A program made the translations under genes and the position numbers. From an uncultured Butyrivibrio sp. (GTDB lineage: Bacteria > Bacillota > Clostridia > Lachnospirales > Lachnospiraceae), in contig CAMVLM010000003.1 in assembly GCA_947168335.1 (NCBI GenBank), positions 1 to 61,443 of the forward strand: DNA of 61,443 bases, in the 5' to 3' direction. Position 1 is the stretch's first letter. Every line of letters starts with the position of its first letter. The notes beneath the pieces were generated by a model. The model saw nothing but the letters and a program-made list of their open reading frames with translations, was not told the origin of the DNA and did no database searches. Shown in pieces: positions 58,417 to 61,443 of the stretch.

Positions 58417-59725
58417 CTGTGTAATTCCCCGGAAATGCAATGCTGTTTTTTGGTTCTTCCAATTCTAAAATCGCCTCCATAAATTCTTTTGTCAAAAGGA
58501 ACTTTTCTCCCCAAGGATTTATAATAATGCCATCCTCTGGGCAATTCTTATCGGAAAATGATTCTAAAATATCTCGTATCACCATAGTGAAAAGATCTGA
58601 TGATGGTCCTTTATGATATTCTTCATCAGAAGTAAATGCCACTATCCATGACCTGCCATCATCTGTCTCTAAATGCTGATACTTAAACCGCTGTTTTTCT
58701 TCAATGGTTACTGTATCTCCAACCTTTACACTATTTAAATCAATCAGATTCTCCAAAGATTGCTGTGGAATAACCGGAACCAGCCATCTTGCGTCCTCAT
58801 ACATTCGGTAATAGATGGACTCTAAAATCATTTCAAAGTTTTTCTCGCTTGTATCATTATGAAACTCTGAAATTGCCTGTTCAATCGAAGCATTCCACTT
58901 AAATGCATTTAAATCTGTCGGTTCATATCTTCCTCTAAGTTCATCAAATGCATCCAAAATCCGACACATCTCATCTGTCAAACGAAGCTTTACTTCTGCC
59001 TCCATCATCATCGGAATACCATAAAAAGCTTCTGCTATCCCTCCTGCAATACAGGTAAGTGTATCGCAATCACCGCCCAAGGATACCGCAGTACGAATGA
59101 CATCTTCAAAATCCTCACCTTCCAAAAAAGCTGTAATAGCCTCCGGTACCGTCTCCTGACAAGACTCTACATGATGATAACTCGGACGAATCTCATCACA
59201 GGTTCGGGACAGATCATAATGGAAGTTGTCAATGACGTAGTGTTTTATCTCGTCCTTATCTGCTCCATTTCTGGCAAGAAAGATTGCGGATGCAGTTGCC
59301 TCTGCTCCTTTAATTCCCTCCGGATGATTATGTGTTACTTCAGCAGTCCACCGAGCCACCTCACGTGTCCTTTCCATCGAGTCATAAAGCCATCCAACCG
59401 CTGATACTCTCATGGCAGACCCATTTCCCCAGCTCTTATAAGGCATTGGATTTTTCTCTTTAAGCCATCCTCTGAATCTTCCACCGTAACCGGCATTGGG
59501 GTATCTGTGTCCCCAATCTTGCATTGCTTCGATAACAGCTTTTTTTATCTCATTTTCCGTAGCTTCCGTGCCTGCATAAATTAAAGCATCTGCTATAGCA
59601 ATTGTCATAACAGAGTCATCTGTAAACTGACATCTTGGATTCCAAAACTCAAACTCCTTTGTTTTTTCCCCTCTATCAAACTCGTAGGGTGCACCTACCA
59701 TATCACCTAAAATTGCTCCAAACAT
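58406..59725 (-). CDS. ADP-ribosylglycohydrolase fused to an SseB-like domain
   Basis: A 439-residue protein. Residues 1 to about 255 are a DraG-type ADP-ribosylglycohydrolase: FGAILGDMVGAPYEFD, CQFTDDSVMTIAIADAL (metal TDDS), HNHPEGIKGAEA and the late GGDCDTLTCIAGGIAEA with the second metal Asp pair. Both metal motifs are intact. Residues about 275-425 match SseB-like domains, with VPVIP, FKYQHLETDDGRSWIVAFTS and GIIINPWGEKFLL. I start at 59725, after AGGAGG; an in-frame GTG at 59734 is rejected. The macrodomain gene lies just upstream, so the pair handles ADP-ribose from opposite ends: removing it from a target and binding or hydrolysing the free or attached form. Confidence 0.88.
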   Translation of the reverse strand: MFGAILGDMVGAPYEFDRGEKTKEFEFWNPRCQFTDDSVMTIAIADALIYAGTEATENEIKKAVIEAMQDWGHRYPNAGYGGRFRGWLKEKNPMPYKSWGNGSAMRVSAVGWLYDSMERTREVARWTAEVTHNHPEGIKGAEATASAIFLARNGADKDEIKHYVIDNFHYDLSRTCDEIRPSYHHVESCQETVPEAITAFLEGEDFEDVIRTAVSLGGDCDTLTCIAGGIAEAFYGIPMMMEAEVKLRLTDEMCRILDAFDELRGRYEPTDLNAFKWNASIEQAISEFHNDTSEKNFEMILESIYYRMYEDARWLVPVIPQQSLENLIDLNSVKVGDTVTIEEKQRFKYQHLETDDGRSWIVAFTSDEEYHKGPSSDLFTMVIRDILESFSDKNCPEDGIIINPWGEKFLLTKEFMEAILELEEPKNSIAFPGNYTDGE

Positions 59726-59783
59726 AATCGCCACCTCCTGATTTATGTGCTTTCCTTAACTTCTGTAATCAGTATAGCGAATC

Positions 59784-59828
59784 AAAAAAGGGAAATGGTC
59801 ACTTGCCAAGTGACTTTTCACTTCCCTT
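59784..59828 (-). terminator. terminator after the macrodomain gene
   Basis: On the minus strand, AAGGGAA pairs with TTTCCCTT around an inner hairpin GTCACTTG/CAAGTGAC, followed by TTTTTTG. This is a strong composite terminator between the macrodomain and ADP-ribosylglycohydrolase genes, so the latter needs its own promoter, which was not clearly found. Confidence 0.8.
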
Positions 59829-59834
59829 ATAATC

Positions 59835-60905
59835 TCAATTTAATGAAGTACCCAGACATTCCTGTTTATTGGCAAATAACACCTCATTAATCGTATATAT
59901 ATCGTAGATTCCGTGGCTGATAAAATATCCAACAATGAGATCAAACCTGCTACTCGGTGAAAAAGCAAATCCCGCTCTTGCCAACAAATCCTGTGCCTCA
60001 TCCATAGGAAGCTCCAGTGCTATAATAAGCGCGACAGCCGTTTTCTTACTTGGCTTATAACTCTTCTTGGAACGAATATCCGAAAACACTTTCTTCGTAA
60101 TATTGGCTTTCTTGTACATAGACACATCATCCATGCCACTTTGATCTATTAACTTAAAAAGTCTTTCCTGAAAACTATCTCCCGGATTACCAATCACTTC
60201 ATCCAGGCTCATATTTTCTATTCCATCGGAGAATACACTGGATGGTTCTGGCATTGCTGCCTCTAACAGAACAGCCTCTTCTAAAGCCAGTTCTCTATAT
60301 CGAAGCTCGTATTCTTCTAAATCTAAATCGTCATTTTTACCATGCCTTCCCCGATATTCTCTATGGTAGCTTCGCTTCACATAATTCTCATCTACAAAGC
60401 TCTGAACCTCTGAAAACACCTTGCCGGATAATTCAAACGCCTTGCGATCAAATACCACAAGCATAACCGACATTTCATTTTCAAAAAGAAACTTCTGAAT
60501 CTCTGATGTTGCAATCTGCAACGCCTTATCCTTCGGGAATCCGTAAACACCGGTAGCAATCAACGGAAATGCAATGCTCTCACATCCATTTGATGCTGCA
60601 ATCCTCAAGGAATTTCTATAGCAGTTCTCCAACATTTCAAATTCACCATGCTTACCATCTTCCCAAGCAGGTCCGACTGTATGAATAATGTACTTTGCTT
60701 GAAGATTAAACGCCGGAGTTATTGCAGCTTCTCCCCTTGCTATCTCTCCAATCTTTTTTCTTTCAGAAATAAGCTTCTTTTCACCGGCGGCATTATAAAT
60801 CGCACTGTCTGTTCCACCGCCAATAATAGGCTTGGGATTTGCAGTATTAACTATGGCATCCGCCTTAATTTTGGTAATGTCATTTCTTACTATTTGAAAA
60901 GGCAA
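59835..60905 (-). CDS. macrodomain protein with C-terminal HTH-like domain
   Basis: A 356-residue protein. The macrodomain (about 1-170) has NDITKIKADAIVNTANP with Asn 20 and 23, the GGGTDSAIYNAAG loop and FPLIATGVYGFPKDKA, the two loops that hold ADP-ribose. A charged linker (about 170-230) leads to a helical domain (about 235-350) with an XRE-like pattern: ITKKVFSDIRSKKSYKPS followed by AVALIIALELPMDEAQDLLARAG. I use a TTG start at 60905 because GGAGGTG lies five bases before it and the family begins PFQIVRNDITK. An ATG at 60944 lies inside a palindrome and is less likely. It may be a de-ADP-ribosylating enzyme or an ADP-ribose-responsive regulator. Confidence 0.87.
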   Translation of the reverse strand: MPFQIVRNDITKIKADAIVNTANPKPIIGGGTDSAIYNAAGEKKLISERKKIGEIARGEAAITPAFNLQAKYIIHTVGPAWEDGKHGEFEMLENCYRNSLRIAASNGCESIAFPLIATGVYGFPKDKALQIATSEIQKFLFENEMSVMLVVFDRKAFELSGKVFSEVQSFVDENYVKRSYHREYRGRHGKNDDLDLEEYELRYRELALEEAVLLEAAMPEPSSVFSDGIENMSLDEVIGNPGDSFQERLFKLIDQSGMDDVSMYKKANITKKVFSDIRSKKSYKPSKKTAVALIIALELPMDEAQDLLARAGFAFSPSSRFDLIVGYFISHGIYDIYTINEVLFANKQECLGTSLN

Positions 60906-60932
60906 ATCTTCACCTCCACAATTCTTAGTCCA

Positions 60933-60955
60933 CTTCTGGTCCATTGGACCAGAAG
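60933..60955. repeat. perfect 11-bp inverted repeat before the macrodomain gene
   Basis: CTTCTGGTCCA (60933-60943) and TGGACCAGAAG (60945-60955) flank one central base. It begins immediately after the stop codon of the 70-residue gene and ends about 30 bases before the TTG start of the macrodomain gene. It could be an operator, an RNA hairpin that separates the two genes' expression, or an IS-like scar. Confidence 0.7.
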
Positions 60956-61168
60956 TTATGCCTCTTTAAAAATCTGATTGTTAAGATCAAAGAACACCCA
61001 ATCTCCTTCATTGATATCCTTCTCGTATAGCTCTGAATCGGATATCTCCATATTAATCTCAGAACCGCTTTCATCGCGTAGTATTACTCTATCCATTGCG
61101 ATATAACCATCCGGACGTTCTTCACAGCCATAATCCGGTTCTAAAATCTTTTTAACAATATACTTCAA
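60956..61168 (-). CDS. small protein of unknown function (70 aa)
   Basis: A 70-residue acidic protein starting with TTG (KYIVKKILEPDYGCEERPD follows) and containing VILRDESGS and GDWVFFDL. The pattern of short strands suggests a small beta fold. GGAG lies about 11 bases before the TTG. It is directly upstream of the inverted repeat and macrodomain gene, so the two may be co-transcribed. No family recognised. An antitoxin- or adaptor-like role beside ADP-ribose enzymes would be speculation. Confidence 0.6.
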   Translation of the reverse strand: MKYIVKKILEPDYGCEERPDGYIAMDRVILRDESGSEINMEISDSELYEKDINEGDWVFFDLNNQIFKEA

Positions 61169-61181
61169 ATTTCAACAGCTC

Positions 61182-61416
61182 CTATAAATCTTTAAGTTTT
61201 GTTCCATTCTCTGTTTTCCAATCAACATTCCCATTAGAAGTATGACCAAGAATTACAGCCGATGCTGCTGATGGAGCACTAAACTCATAATCCTTTTGCA
61301 CTCGCCTCAGTTCCCTTACAATACAAGTAAACTGTATCATCCGTAGCTTTAGGAACTGGTACAAGCACCTTATACCCAAGTTGAATTACGCCATAACCTG
61401 CTAAACTAGATATTCT
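61182..61416 (-). pseudogene. frameshifted C-terminal remnant of a DUF4357-like gene
   Basis: Two overlapping minus-strand frames together read as the end of one family. The upstream frame (61416-61285) gives GYGVIQLGYKVLVPVPK and VYLYCKGTEASAKG, then stops. The other frame (down to 61182) gives YEFSAPSAASAVILGHTSNG and VDWKTENGTKLKDL, the pattern of a DUF4357 domain found at the end of GIY-YIG or similar proteins. The middle of the domain is missing and the frame changes near 61290, so this is a decayed remnant. The missing N-terminal part would lie outside the window, if it exists. Confidence 0.55.
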
Positions 61417-61443
61417 TTAATCATAGCCTTTATTATATTAGAA

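Noticed and set aside
1..61443. CRISPR arrays, insertion sequences, rRNA genes, integrases
   Set aside because: Looked for evenly spaced direct repeats, transposase or integrase motifs and rRNA-like segments in both strands by eye. None were seen. The accessory look of 56.9-61.4 kb rests only on gene content and decayed fragments.

Overview
The window looks like chromosomal DNA of a low-to-mid GC Firmicute, most likely a Lachnospiraceae member close to Butyrivibrio. The reasons are strong purine-rich ribosome binding sites, TTGACA/TATAAT-type and extended -10 promoters, a fused TsaB-RimI protein, an ECF riboflavin S component under an FMN riboswitch, and many protein families typical of rumen and gut Lachnospiraceae. 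Genus is an inference. Almost all genes lie on the minus strand.

Region 1 (1-10 kb) is housekeeping. It holds the 5' part of a tRNA-Ser(UGA), ispD, and a tRNA-maturation cluster of tsaE, tsaB-rimI fusion, ribonuclease Z, a small membrane protein and tsaD. Divergent from this cluster is an FMN riboswitch with ribU. murA follows, then a LysM-G5-M23 wall hydrolase coupled to a tail-anchored coiled-coil protein. An intergenic segment at 10.17-10.31 kb carries a promoter/operator-like repeat and a long GNRA-capped hairpin that no gene explains.

Region 2 (10.3-56.9 kb) is one very large cell-surface polysaccharide locus. It begins with a small alarmone synthetase and contains seven GT2 glycosyltransferase proteins, an LCP ligase, a polyprenyl-phosphate sugar transferase, phosphoglucomutase, rfbA/rfbB/rfbC (no rfbD), a Wzm/Wzt exporter whose ATPase has a C-terminal glycan-binding domain, and a neighbouring methyltransferase-kinase-like protein resembling the WbdD chain terminators. 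It also has a pair of EmrE-like half-flippases, two separate MBOAT plus SGNH acylation modules, an SGNH lipoprotein, uridine kinase, several GT-C-like membrane proteins, a radical SAM/SPASM protein, a UDP-glucuronate-type epimerase, a sugar aminotransferase, a Wzx-like flippase and a GH105-like hydrolase. The likely products are at least one ABC-exported glycan and one flippase-dependent glycan, decorated by polyprenyl-phosphate-linked sugars and acyl groups and attached to the wall by the LCP protein.

Region 3 (56.9-61.4 kb) is accessory. It has a 4Fe-4S/GNAT protein, a C-terminally short ANT(6)-like nucleotidyltransferase, an ADP-ribosylglycohydrolase fused to an SseB-like domain, a macrodomain protein with an HTH-like tail, small ORFs, and decayed fragments (Bro-N-like and DUF4357-like). 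No stretch above 300 bases lacks a gene. No IS element, rRNA or CRISPR array was seen. Family names were assigned by eye from motifs, without database searches.
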